Origin: Protula sp. h YS-2021 | Lineage: Eukaryota; Annelida; Polychaeta; Sabellida; Serpulidae | Assembly: GCA_949752745.1 (NCBI GenBank) | Contig: OX457024.1 | Coordinates: forward strand, 106,100,692 to 106,164,691 | Length of the DNA stretch: 64,000 bases | Reading direction: 5' to 3' | Shown: positions 24,201-38,814 of the stretch, piece by piece | Position numbering within the stretch: the first letter of the stretch is position 1 | How the letters are laid out: each line of letters starts with the position of its first letter | Notes under the pieces: generated by a model | Database searches by the model: none | Told to the model about the DNA's origin: nothing | Seen by the model: the letters and a program-made list of their open reading frames with translations, nothing else | Program-made: the position numbers and the translations under genes

Positions 24201-27200
24201 AGCAACAAGAACCGCACATCGTATCGCAGCAACATGAAGCATACATGTATCCTAGCAACAAGAACCGCACATCGTATCCCAGCAACATGGAGCATACATG
24301 TATCCTAGCAACAAGAACCGCACATCGTATCGCAGCAACATGAAGCATACATGTATCCTAGCAACAAGAACCGCACATCGTATCCCAGCAACATGAAGCA
24401 TACATGTATCCTAGCAACAAGAACCGCACATCGTCTCCCAGCAACATGGAGTATACGTGTATCCTAGCAACAAGAACCGCACATCGTATCGCAGCAACAT
24501 GAAGCATACATGTATCCTAGCAACAAGAATCGCACATCGTATCCCAGCAACATGAAGCATACGTGTATCCTAGCAACAAGAACAGCACATCGCATCCCAG
24601 CAACATGAAGAATACATGTATCCTAGCAACAAGAACCGCACATCGTCTCCCAGCAACATGGAGCATACATGTATCCTAGCAACAAGAACCGCACATCGTA
24701 TCCCAGAAACATGAAGCATACATGTTTCCTAGCAACAAGAACCGCACATCGTATCCTAGCAACATGAAGCATACATGTATCATAGCAACAAGAACCGCAC
24801 ATCGTATCGCAGCAACATGAAGCATACATGTATCCTAGCAACAAGAACCGCACATCGTATCGCAGCAACATGAAGCATACATGTATCCTAGCAACAAGAA
24901 CCGCACATCGTATCCCAGCAACATGGAGCATACATGTATCCTAGCAACAAGAACCGCACATCGTATCCTAGCAACAAGAACCGCACATCGTATCCTAGCA
25001 ACATGAAGCATACATTTATCCTAGCAACAAGAACCGCACATCGTATCCCAGCAACATGGAGCATACATGTATCCTAGCAACAAGAACAGCACATCGTATC
25101 CCAGCAACATGAAGCATACATGTATCCTAGCAACAAGAACCGCACATCGTATCCCAGCAACATGAAGCATACATGTATCCTAGCAACAAGAACCGCACAT
25201 CGTATCCCAGCAACATGAAGCATACATGTATCCTAGCAACAAGAACCGCACATCGTATCCCAGCAACATGAAGCATATATGTATCCTAGCAACAAGAACA
25301 GCACATCGTATCCCAGCAACATGGAGCATACATGTATCCTAGCAACAAGAACCGCACATCGTATCCCAGCAACATGGAGCATACATGTATCCTAGCAACA
25401 AGAACCGCACATCGTATCCTAGCAACATGGAGCATACATGTATCCTAGCAACAAGAACAGCACATCGTATCCCAGCAACATGAAGCATACATGTATCCTA
25501 GCAACAAGAACCGCACATCGTATCCCAGCAACATGGAGCATACATGTATCCTAGCAACAAGAACAGCACATCGTATCCTAGCAACATGGAGCATACATGT
25601 ATCCTAGCAACAAGAACCGCACATCGTATCGCAGCAACATGAAGCATACATGTATCCTAGCAACAAGAACCGCACATCGTATCCCAGCAACATGGAGCAT
25701 ACATGTATCCTAGCAACAAGAACCCACATCGTATCCCAGCAACATGGAGCATACATGTATCCTAGCAACAAGAACGGCACATCGTATCCTAGCAACATGG
25801 AGCATACATGTATCCTAGCAACAAGAACAGCACATCGTATCCCAGCAACATGGAGCATACATGTATCCTAGCAACAAGAACGCACATCGTATCGCAGCAA
25901 CATGGAGCATACATGTATCCTAGCAACAAGAACCGCACATAGTATCCCAGCATCATGAAGCATACATGTATCCTAGCAACAAGAACCGCACATCGTATCG
26001 CAGCAACATGAAGCATACATGTATCCTAGCAACAAGAACCGCACATCGTATCGCAGCAACATGAAGCATACATGTATCCTAGCAACAAGAACCGCACATC
26101 GTATCGCAGCAACATGAAGCATACATGTATCCTAGCAACAAGAACCGCACATCGTATCGCAGCAACATGAAGTATATATGTATCCTAGCAACAAGAACCG
26201 CACATCGTATCGCAGCAACATGAAGCATACATGTATCCTAGCAACAAGAACCGCACATCGTATCCTAGCAACAAGAACCCACATCGTATCCCAGCAACAA
26301 GAACCGCACATCGTATCCCAGCAACATGAAGCATACATGTATCCTAGCAACAAGAACCGCACATCGTATCGCAGCAACATGAAGCATACATGTATCCTAG
26401 CAACAAGAACCGCACATCGTATCCTAGCAACAAGAACCCACATCGTATCCTAGCAACAAGAACCGCACATCGCATCCCAGCAACATGGAGCATATATGTA
26501 TCCTAGCAACAAGAACCGCACATCGCATCGCAGCAACATGAAGCATACATGTATCCTAGCAACAAGAACCGCACCTCGTATCCCAGCAACATGAAGCATA
26601 CATGTATCCTAGCAACAAGAACCGCACATTGTATCCTAGCAACAAGAACCCACATCGTATCCTAGCAACAAGAACCCACATCGTATCCTAGCAACATGGA
26701 GCATACATGTATCCCAGCAACAAGAACCCACATCGTATCCTAGCAACAAGAACCGCACATCGTATCCCAGCAACATGAAGCATACATGTATCCTAGCAAC
26801 AAAAACCGCACATCGTATCCCAGCAACATGGAGCATACATGTATCCTAGCAACAAGAACCGCACATCGTATCCCAGCAACATGCAGCATACATGTATCCT
26901 AGCAACAAGAACCGCACATCGTATCCTAGCAACAAGAACCGCACATCGTATCCCAGCAACATGGAGCATACATGTATCCTAGCAACAAGAACCGCACATC
27001 GTATCGCAGCAACATGAAGCATACATGTATCCTAGCAACAAGAACCCCACATCGTATCCCAGCAACATGGAGCATACATGTATCCTAGCAACAAGAACGG
27101 CACATCGTATCCTAGCAACATGGAGCATACATGTATCCTAGCAACAAGAACAGCACATCGTATCCCAGCAACATGGAGCATACATGTATCCTAGCAACAA

Positions 27201-30200
27201 GAACGCACATCGTATCGCAGCAACATGGAGCATACATGTATCCTAGCAACAAGAACCGCACATGAAACATGAAGCATACATGTATCCTAGCAACAAGAAC
27301 CGCACATCGTATCGCAGCAACATGAAGCATACATGTATCCTAGCAACAAGAACCGCACATCGTATCGCAGCAACATGAAGCATACATGTATCCTAGCAAC
27401 AAGAACCGCACATCGTATCGCAGCAACATGAAGTATATATGTATCCTAGCAACAAGAACCGCACATCGTATCGCAGCAACATGAAGCATACATGTATCCT
27501 AGCAACAAGAACCGCACATCGTATCCTAGCAACAAGAACCCACATCGTATCCCAGCAACAAGAACCGCACATCGTATCCCAGCAACATGAAGCATACATG
27601 TATCCTAGCAACAAGAACAGCACATCGTATCGCAGCAACATGAAGCATACATGTATCCTAGCAACAAGAACCGCACATCGTATCCTAGCAACAAGAACCC
27701 ACATCGTATCCTAGCAACAAGAACCGCACATCGCATCCCAGCAACATGGAGCATATATGTATCCTAGCAACAAGAACCGCACATCGCATCGCAGCAACAT
27801 GAAGCATACATGTATCCTAGCAACAAGAACCGCACCTCGTATCCCAGCAACATGAAGCATACATGTATCCTAGCAACAAGAACCACACATTGTATCCTAG
27901 CAACAAGAACCCACATCGTATCCTAGCAACAAGAACCCACATCGTATCCTAGCAACATGGAGCATACATGTATCCCAGCAACAAGAACCCACATCGTATC
28001 CTTGCAACAAGAACCGCACATCGTATCCCAGCAACATGAAGCATACATGTATCCTAGCAACAAAAACCGCACATCGTATCCTAGCAACATGAAGCATACA
28101 TGTATCCTAGCAACAAAAACCCACATCGTATCCTAGCAACAAGAACCCACATCGTATCCTAGCAACAAGAACCCACATCGTATCCTAGCAACAAGAACCC
28201 ACATCGTATCCCAGCAACAAGAACCGCACATCGTATCGCAGCAACTTGAAGCATACATGTATCCTAGCAACAAGAACCGCACATCGTATCGCAGCAACAT
28301 GAAGCATACATGTATCCTAGCAACAAGAACCGCACATCGTATCCTAGCAACAAGAACCCACATCGTATCCCAGCAACATGGAGCATACATGTATCCTAGC
28401 AACAAGAACCGCACATCGTATCCCAGCAACATGAAGCATACATGTATCCTAGCAACAAGAACCGCACATCGTCTCCCAGCAACATGGAGCATACATGTAT
28501 CCTAGCAACAAGAACCGCACATCGTATCCTAGCAACAAGAACCGCACATCGTATCCCAGCAACATGGGGCATACATGTATCCTAGCAACAAGAACCGCAC
28601 ATCGTATCCCAGCAACATAAAGCATACATGTATCCTAGCAACAAGAACCGCACATCGTATCGCAGCAACATGAAGCATACATGTATCCTAGCAACAAGAA
28701 CCGCACATCGTATCGCAGCAACATGAAGCATACATGTATCCTAGCAACAAGAACCGCACATCGTATCCCAGCAACATGAAGCATACATGTATCCTAGCAA
28801 CATGAACCGCACATCGTATCCCAGCAACATGAAGCATACATGTATCCTAGCAACAAGAACCGCACATCGTCTCCCAGCAACACGGAGCATACATGTATCC
28901 TAGCAACAAGAACCGCACATCGTATCGCAGCAACATGAAGCATACATGTATCCTAGCAACAAGAACCGCAAATCGTATCCTAGCAACAAGAACAGCACAT
29001 CGTATCCCAGCAATATGGAGCATACATGTATCCTAGCAACAAGAACCGCACATCGTATCCCAGCAACATGGAGCATACATGTATCCTAGCAACAAGAACC
29101 GCACATCGTATCCCAGCAACATGGAGCATACATGTATCCTAGCAACAAGAACCGCACATCGTATCCTAGCAACAAGAACCGCACATCGTATCCCAGCAAC
29201 ATGGAGCATACATGTATCCTAGCAACAAGAACCGCACATCGTATCGCAGCAACATGAAGCATACATGTATCCTAGCAACAAGAACCGCACATCGTATCCT
29301 AGCAACAAGAACCGCACATCGTATCCCAGCAACATGGAGCATACATGTATCCTAGCAACAAGAACCGCACATCGTATCCCAGCAACATGAAGCATACATG
29401 TATCCTAGCAACAAGAACCGCACATCGTATCCCAGCAACATGGAGCATACATGTATCCTAGCAACAAGAACCGCACATCGTATCCCAGCAACATGAAGCA
29501 TACATATATCCTAGCAACATCAATCAAGTTACGGTTTCAAGGCTATAACAAGAACATCATTCCTAAAAATCCACCCGCAAGCGTTCTGTTTTAATTGAGG
29601 AGTCACTCGTGCCTAAGTAACTTACGTTTTGATGGGAAAGTCACTCGTGCCTAAGTTACTTACGTTTTGGTGGGGGAGTCACTCGTGCGTAAGTTGCTTA
29701 CGTTTTTGTGGGGAAGTCACTCGTGCCTAAGTTACTTACATTTTGGTGGGGGAGTCACTCGTGCCTAAGAAACTTACGTTTTGGTGGGGGAGTCACTCGT
29801 GCCTAAGTTACTTACGTTTTGGTGGGGGGAGTCACTGGTGCCTAAGTTACTTACGTTTTGGTGGGGGAGTCACTCGTGACTAAGTTACTTACGTTTTGGT
29901 GGGGGAGTCACTCGTGCCTAAGTTACTTACGTTTTGGTGGGGGGAGTCACTGGTGCCTAAGTTACTTACGTTTTGGTGGGGGAGTCACTCGTGCGTAAGT
30001 TGCTTACGTTTTTGTGGGGAAGTCACTCGTGCCTAAGTTACTTACATTTTGGTGGGGGAGTCACTCGTGCCTAAGAAACTTACGTTTTGGTGGGGGAGTC
30101 ACTCGTGCCTAAGTTACTTACGTTTTGGTGGGGGGAGTCACTGGTGCCTAAGTTACTTACGTTTTGGTGGGGGAGTCACTCGTGACTAAGTTACTTACGT

Positions 30201-33200
30201 TTTGGTGGGGGAGTCACTCGTGCCTAAGTTACTTACGTTTTGGTGGGGGGAGTCACTGGTGCCTAAGTTACTTACGTTTCACAGGGCATTTACGAGAGCC
30301 TAAGCAACTATGTTTTATTAGGGGAGACCCTGGTGCTTAAGTGACTTACGTTTTAGTAAGGGAGTGACTCGTGCCTAAGTAGCTTATGTCATAACAGGCA
30401 AGTCACTAGTGCCTAAGAAACTCTGTTTTGGTTGGGAAGTCCCTGGTACCTAAAAAATTTACGCTTTGGTAGCCAAGTTACTGGTACCTAAGTAATTTAT
30501 GTTTTGGCAGGGGAGTCCCTGGTGCCTAAGTGACTTATGTTTTGGTAGGCACGTCACTGGTACCCAAGTAATTTGTTTTATTACTGGAGTCCCTGGTGCC
30601 TAAGTAACTTATGTTTTGGTACGGGAGTGACTGGTGCCTAAGTAACTTATGTTATCACAGGCAAGTCACTGGCGCCTAAGTAACTTTTGTTTTATTAGGG
30701 GAATCACTGGCTCAGTAACTTATGTTTTGGTAGGCATGTCACTGGTACCTAAGTAACTTAAGTTTTATAATGGGGGTCAATGCTACCTAAGTAACTTATA
30801 TTCTCGCAGGCAAATCACTGGTACCTAAATAATTTGTGTTTTATTAGGCCAGGCCTTGCTGTCTAAACAATTTATGTTCTGGTAGGGGAATGTTCTGTCT
30901 CCAATGCTCAAAAAAATATGTGGACAATGGCATGGTATTTAAAAACCACATAGACCACAACAGAACCAAGACGTGACCCTCACTGCTGCGTAACCAGCAA
31001 CAGCATTGGTAGAAAATTAGATTCTTACATCACTTAGGTAAACATTGTAATCTGGTTCGTGGATTCCCTAGTCATTATTCTTTTCAATGTTGACCAAGAC
31101 CCAAAAATCGATCGATGCTGCAGTTATTGACAATGAAAACATCAGATGAAGCATGTAACAAAAACAGGTCTTAATGTCAACATTTTCCTTACTGATCGCT
31201 ACTACTTCATGTTGACCCAAAATAAGTCAACATCTGTTAATTAATGCACGCACACAAAATATGTAAACAGTGGCGGATACACGTTTTGGTCAAGAGGGAC
31301 GTTGGAGAGGGGGGTGGGGGTCAACTTCCAAAAAAAAAAACAAGTTTGTCCAAGGACAAAGTCCCAGCTTACGAAAAGCAATAAGACCAATTCCAGCGAG
31401 CATGAGCAAGGGAATTTTCCTGAAAATTGGGTTTCAAAAGATGAGACGGCAAAGAGCTAGCTCAATAATTAATTTAGCACCGGACCAGAACATAGACCGA
31501 TAAATGCATACAAAGATTTCTTTTCCAGAAAATGGGAAACAGATTTTTTGTATCTCTGGTAGACTGGATAGTCTGCCATAGATACCTTCAAACAACGCTC
31601 GCATTTCGGATCAGTGCGCATATTTATATTTACTTTGCCTTGATGCGCAGTTCTTATTCAGACAAGTGCGCATGTTTATTTAATTTTGCGTAGATGCGCG
31701 GCTCTCATTTTGGAAGAGCGCACATGTTTATTTAACTTGCGTTGATGTGCGGTTCGCATTTTGGACGTGCGCCCATGTTTTTTTACCTTGTGTGGATGTG
31801 CGGTTCTTATTTCGGATCAGTGCGCATGTTTATTTACCTTGTGTTGATGTGCGATTCATATTCCATACCAATGCGCATGTTTATTTTACTTGCGTTGATG
31901 AGCAGTACTTATTTTGGACAGCCCAAGTTTCCTTAGGTTGCCTTGATGCGCGGTTCGCATTTCGGACCAGTTTGCATGTTTATTTAACTTGCGTTGATGC
32001 ACGGTGCTTATTTTGGAAGTGTGCATATGTTTATTGAACTTGCGTTGGTGCGCGGTTTACATTATGGACCAGTTTGCACGTTTATTCAACTTGCGTTGAT
32101 GAGCAGTTCGAATTTCGGACCATTACGCATGTTTATTTCACTTGCGTTACTGCGCGGTTCGAATTTCGGACCAGTGCGCATGTTTATTTAACTTGCGTTA
32201 ATGCGCGGTTCTAATTTCGGAGAAGTGCGCATGTTTATTTAACTTGCGTTGATGCGCGGTTCTTATTTTGGACCAGTGCAAATGTTTAGTTACGTTGGCG
32301 CGTGTTTCGCATTTCGAACCACTGCGTATGCTTATTTTACGTGCGTCGATGCGCTATTCTTATTTCAGGCCAATGCGCATATTTCTTTACCTTGGGTTGA
32401 TGCGCGGTTCTTATTCTGGACCAGTGCGCATGTTTATTTAAGTTGCGTTGATGCGCAGTTCTTATTTTGGACCAGTGCAAATGTTTAGTTACGTTGGCGC
32501 GTGTTTCGCATTTCGAACCACTGCGCATGCTTATTTTACGTGCGTCGGTGCGCTATTCTTATTTCAGGCCAATGCGCATATTTCTTTACCTTGGGTTGAT
32601 GCGCGGTTCTTATTCTGGACCAGTGCGCATGTTTATTTAAGTTGCGTTGAATCGCAGTTCTTATTTTGAATAGTGCGCATGTTTATTTAACTTGCGTTGA
32701 TGCACGGTGCTTATTTTGGCCCAGTGTGCTTGCTTATTTAGCTTGTGTTGATGTGCGGTTCGCATTTCGGATCAGCGCGCATGTTTTTTTTTTAACTTGT
32801 GTTGATGCGTGGTTCGCATTTTGGACCAGTATTCCTGTTTCTTTAGGTGGGGCGCGGTGCGCATTTTGGGGGCAGTGAGCAGGTTCATTTAACTTGCGTT
32901 GACGCGCGATTTGCGTTTCGGACCAGAACGCATGTTAATTAAAGCCCCGTCGATGCCAGACTCTTATGTCTATTCAACTTGCGTCGATTCATGGTTCTTT
33001 CTTCGGACCACTGCGCATGTTTATTTAACTTGCGTTGATGCGCGGTTCTCATTACAGACCACTGCGCATATCTATTCAACTTGCGTCTATGCGTGGTTCT
33101 TTTTTAGGACAAGTGCGCATGTTTGTTCAACTTGCGTTGATGTGCGGTGCTTATTTTGGACCGGATCGCATGTTTATTTAACTTCCGTCGACGCGCGGTT

Positions 33201-36200
33201 CGCATTTCAGGCCATTGCCCATGTTTATTTAACTTGTGTTGATGCGTGGTTCTCATTTCAGACCAGTGCGCATGTTTCTTTGGGTTGCATCGATGCGCGG
33301 TTCTTTTTTCGGACCACTGCGCATATTTATTTAACTTGCGTTGATGTGCGGTTCGCATTTCGGACCAGTGCACAGGTTTCTTTAGGCTGCGTTGATGCGC
33401 GGTTCGCATTTCGGACCACTGCGCATGTCTATTAAACTTACGTCGATGCGCAGTTCTTTTTTCGGACCAGTGCGCATGTTTACTTAACTTGCGTTGATGC
33501 GCGATGCTTAGTTTGGACCAGTTCGCATCTTTATTTATCTTCCGTCGATGCGCGATTCACATTTCGGGCCAATGCGCATGTTTATTTAACTTGCATCGAT
33601 GCGCAGTACTTAATTTGGACTACTGCAAATGTTTATTAAAATTGCGTCGATGTGCGGTTGTTAAATCTGACTACTGCGCAAGTTCATTTAACTTGCGTTT
33701 TGCGCTCATTTCCTTTTTTTTAAAATTCCGAAAAATTCAAAAGTTTTCCAATTCACTCAAAAAGCACAAGCCGTATGCATGACCCCCTAGAGACGGCTCA
33801 TATCGAAAATAAATGAAATCTGATAAAAACTGTAGGAGGAAATGCATTTTGATTTTTTTTCTTCAGAAATTCTCTGATCTCTGATTAGGACACCCTAAGC
33901 ATGCCTCAGCCCCAAAATTAATGATGTTTGATCAAAACTGCAGGCCAAAATGCATTTGGAGGAATTTTCATCAAAAATTCCCCCGAAATAAAAAATTCCC
34001 AATGCATTTTGAATTTTTTTCTTCAAAAATTCTTTGATTCTCTGATCATGACACCCTAAGCATGCCTCAGCCCCAAAATAAATGTTTGATCAAAACTGCA
34101 GGCGAAAATGCATTTGGAGGAATTTTCATCATAAATTCCCCCGAAATAAAAAATTCCCAAGTCGATTCAAATAGCAAAAATAAATGAAATCGGATAAAAA
34201 CTGTAGGAGGAAATGCATTTTGAAGTTTTTCTTCAAAAATTTCCAAAAACTACAGAAATTGTCGGATCGACTAAAAAGCGCAAGTCGTATGCTCAACCCC
34301 TTAGAGATGCCTCAAATAAAAATAAAAAATAAAAAAGAAAAAAGAAAGAAAGAAATCGGTTCAAAACTGTTTTTTTCTTCAAAAATTAACTAAAAATACA
34401 AAAATTGCCCGATCAACTAAAAAGTACAAGCCGTATGCACTCACACCAAAAGTAAATGACATCGAATCAAAATTGTAGGGCTTAGATGCATTTTGAATTA
34501 TTTTCAAAATTTTGGCTTAAAAAATTCCCCAAAAATACAAACAAAAAAAGCACAAACCGTATGCACGGCCCTTTAGGGGTGCCTCATACCAAAAATAAAT
34601 GACATCGGGTCAAAAATGTAAGAGGAGAAAATTTTAAATTTCTTCAAAAATTCCCCAAAAATTCAAAAATCACCCGATCGACTAAACAAGACTGTCAAGT
34701 GACAGTGGCCAAGTTGAGGATTCAGTCTTGTGCTTCTTGGAAAAAGGTAAGACAGCCTGATCTGGTTGAATGTTTGTTTTATATTAAATTACGCTGAAAT
34801 TATGAAAATTTCTGAATATTTGTAATAAATGGGAAAAAATGCACAGGAATTTTACTCCAATTTCTTATTAAAAACAAACAGAAGTCAAATGTCATATTTT
34901 AGGGTCACAGAATTAATTCCTGCACTTTTAAAGCGAATATTACAACTTTCTTGCATTGTCGCCCAATTTTCCCTATTATCGCCCACCCGAAAAATATCAC
35001 ATTAATAATATTTTCGGGCCACAGAATTGATTCCTGCACTTTAAAAGGGAAACTTACAACTTTCTTGTATTAACGCCTAATATTCCCTATTATCTCCCAC
35101 CCGAAAAATATCATCATTATCATATTTTCGGGTCATACAATTGATTCCTGCACTTTTAAGCGAAAATTACAACTTTGTTGCATTATCGCCCAATGTTCCC
35201 TATTATCGCCCACCTGAAAAATATCACATTTATCATATTTTCGGGTCATAGATTTGATTCCTGTACTTTAAAAGCGAAAATTATAAATTTCTTACATTAT
35301 CGCCCAATGTACCCCATTATCGCCCACTTGAAAAGTATAATATTTATCATATTTTCGGGTCATAGAATTGATTCCTGCCTTTTAAGCGAAAATTACAACT
35401 TTCTTGTATTATCGCCCAATGCTCCCTATTATCGCCCACCTTAAAAGTATCATATTTATCACAATTTTGGGTCATACAATTGATTCCTGCACTTTTAAAG
35501 CGAAAATTACAACTTTCTTACATTATCGCCAAATGTTCCCCATTATCACCCACCTGAAAAATATCATATTTATCATATTTTCGGGTCATAGATTTGATTC
35601 CTGTACTTTAAAAGCGAAAATTATAAATTTCTTACATTATCGCCCAATGTACCCCATTATCGCCCACTTGAAAAGTATAATATTTATCATATTTTCGGGT
35701 CATAGAATTGATTCCTGCCTTTTAAGCGAAAATTACAACTTTCTTACATTATCGCCCAATGTTCCCTATTATCGCCCACCTGAAAAATATCACATTTATC
35801 ATATTTTCGGGTCATAGATTTGATTCCTGTACTTTAAAAGCGAAAATTATAAATTTCTTACATTATCGCCCAATGTACCCCATTATCGCCCACTTGAAAA
35901 GTATAATATTTATCATATTTTCGGGTCATAGAATTGATTCCTGCCTTTTAAGCGAAAATTACAACTTTCTTGTATTATCGCCCAATGCTCCCTATTATCG
36001 CCCACCTTAAAAGTATCATATTTATCACAATTTTGGGTCATACAATTGATTCCTGCACTTTTAAAGCGAAAATTACAACTTTCTTACATTATCGCCAAAT
36101 GTTCCCCATTATCACCCACCTGAAAAATATCATATTTATCATATTTTCGGGTCCTAGAATTGATTCCTGCACTTTTAAAGCGAACATTACAACTTTCTTG

Positions 36201-38779
36201 CATTATCGCCCAATGTTCCCTATTATCGCCCACCTGACAAGTACCATATTTATCATATTTTCGGGTCAGGGAATTCATTCCAACACGTTTAAAGCCAAAA
36301 TTACAACTTTCTTGTATTATCGCCCAATGTTCCCTATTATCGCCCACCTTAAAAGTATTATATTTATCACATTTTCGGGTCATAGAATTGGTTCCTGTAC
36401 TTTTAAATCGAAAATTACAACTTTCTTGCATTATCGCCAAATGTTCCCAATTATCGCCCACCTGAAAAGTATCACATTTATCATATTTTCGGGTCATACA
36501 ATCGATTCCTGCACTTTTAAAGCCAAAATTACAACTTTCTTGTATTATCGTCCAAGGTTCCCTATTATCGCCCACCTTAAAACTATCATATTTATCATAT
36601 TTTTTGGTCATTCAATTGATTCCTGCACTTTTAAAACGAAAATTACAACTTTCTTACATTATCACCCAATGTTCCCTATTATCGCCCACCTGAAAAGTAT
36701 CATATTTATCGTATTGTCGGGTCCTAGAATTGATTCCTGCACTTTTAAAGCGAATATTACAACTTTCTTGCATTATCGCCCACTGTTCCCTATTATCGCC
36801 CACCTGAAAAGTATCATATTTATCATATTTTCGGGTCATACAATCGATTCTTGCACTTTTAAAGCAAAAATTACAACTATCTTGTATTATCGCCCAATGT
36901 TCCCCATTATCACCCACCTGAAAAATATCATATTTATCATATTTTCGGGTCCTAGAATTGATTCCTGCACTTTTAAAGCGAATATTACAACTTTCTTGCA
37001 TTATCGCCCAATGTTCCCTATTATCGCCCACCTGACAAGTACCATATTTATCATATTTTCGGGTCAGGGAATTCATTCCAACACGTTTAAAGCCAAAATT
37101 ACAACTTTCTTGTATTATCGCCCACCTTAAAAGTATTATATTTATCATATTTTCGGGTCATAGAATTGGTTCCTGTACTTTTAAATCGAAAATTACAACT
37201 TTCTTGCATTATCGCCCACTGTTCCCTATTATCGCCCACCTGAAAAGTATCATATTTATCGTATTTTCGGGTCCTAGAATTGATTCCTGCACTTTTAAAG
37301 CGAATATTAGAACTTTCATGCATTATCGCCCAATGTTCCCTATTATCGCCCACCCCAAAAATATCACATTTATCCTATTTTCGGGTCATAGAATGGATTC
37401 CTGCACTTTTAAAGCGAATATTACAACTTTCTTGCATTATCGCCCAATGTTCCCTATTATCGCCCACTCGAAAAATATCATAGAACTGACCAACTGACAA
37501 CAAAATTACTGAAATCATTGAAGTCCACCCAGAAGTATTTGCATGTAACACATTGTGCCCCTCTGCAAATTGAAATTTTGCTTTTTTAAGGAGAAACATG
37601 GAAATTTCCAAATTCGTATTCGTATTTTGCCCAAATTGGCAATAAAATCGCTAAAAATGGTTTAAACCAAAAAATAAAAAAATTTCCTAATGCAGTAAAG
37701 GGTTAGGAACTCCTGTTTAAAATTTGGTAAGAATCGAATAAAAAATAAAAAAGTTATTCCACTTTTAACGGTCGCGGGACGGGCGGACAGACAGATGAAT
37801 AGCCCTGTTGGCTGAAAAGCCAACTGGGCTAAAAAAAAAAAAGAAAGAAAGAAATCGGGTCAAAACTGTAGGGGCAAATGCATCTTGAAGTTTTCTCTTC
37901 AAAAACTCATTAAAAATACAAAAATTGTCCGATCGACTGAAAACGCACAAACGTATGCCTCATAAAAAAAATAAATGATATCGGATCGAAAATGTAGCAG
38001 GAGACACATTTTAAAAGTTTCTTCAAAAATTCGCCAAAAATTCAAAAATCACCCAATCAACTAAAAAAGCATAAGCCGTATACACGACCGCTTAGGGATG
38101 ACTCACACCAAAAATAAATGACATCGAATCAAAATTGTTGGAGTAGATGCATTTTGAATTATGTTCAAAATTTTTGCTTCAAAATTCCCCAAAAATACAA
38201 AAATTGTCCGATCGACTAAAAAAGCACAAGCCGTATGCACGACCCTTTAGTGGTGCCTCATACACAAAATAAATGAAATCGGATCAAAAATGTAGGAGGA
38301 GATACAGTTTAAAAATTTTTCTTAAAAAATTCGCCAAAAATTCAAAAATCATCCGATCAACTAAAAAAGCACAAGCCGTATGCAAGACCGCCTAGGAATG
38401 CATCATACCAAAAAGAATTGACATCGAATCAAAATTGTAGGAGTAGATGCATTTTGAATTATTTTCAAAATTTTTGCTTAAAAACTTCACAAAAAATTCA
38501 AAAATTGTTCGATTGACTAAAAAAGCACAAGCCGTATGCGCGACCCTTTAGGGGTGTCTCATACCAAAAATAAATGAAATCGGATAAAAAATGTAGGAGG
38601 AGATACGTTTTAAAGTTTTTTCTTCAAAAATTCGCCAAAAATTCAAAAATGACCCGATCGACTAAAAAAGCACAAGCCGTATGCATGACCCCTTAGGGAT
38701 GCCTCATACCAAAAATAAATGACATCGGATTAAAATTGTAGGAGGAGATGCATTTTGAAGCAAAGTTTACTAAATAAAC

Positions 38780-38814
<35 letters not shown>

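Noticed and set aside
21748..29520. CRISPR-like array (short direct repeats with spacers)
   Set aside because: The intervening segments are themselves repeats, not unique spacers, and the sequence is from an animal genome with introns.
35970..37130. 386-codon plus-strand frame with regular 38-residue repeats
   Set aside because: Direct translation of the 114-bp core repeat. The minus strand is also open, and the product has no recognised domain.
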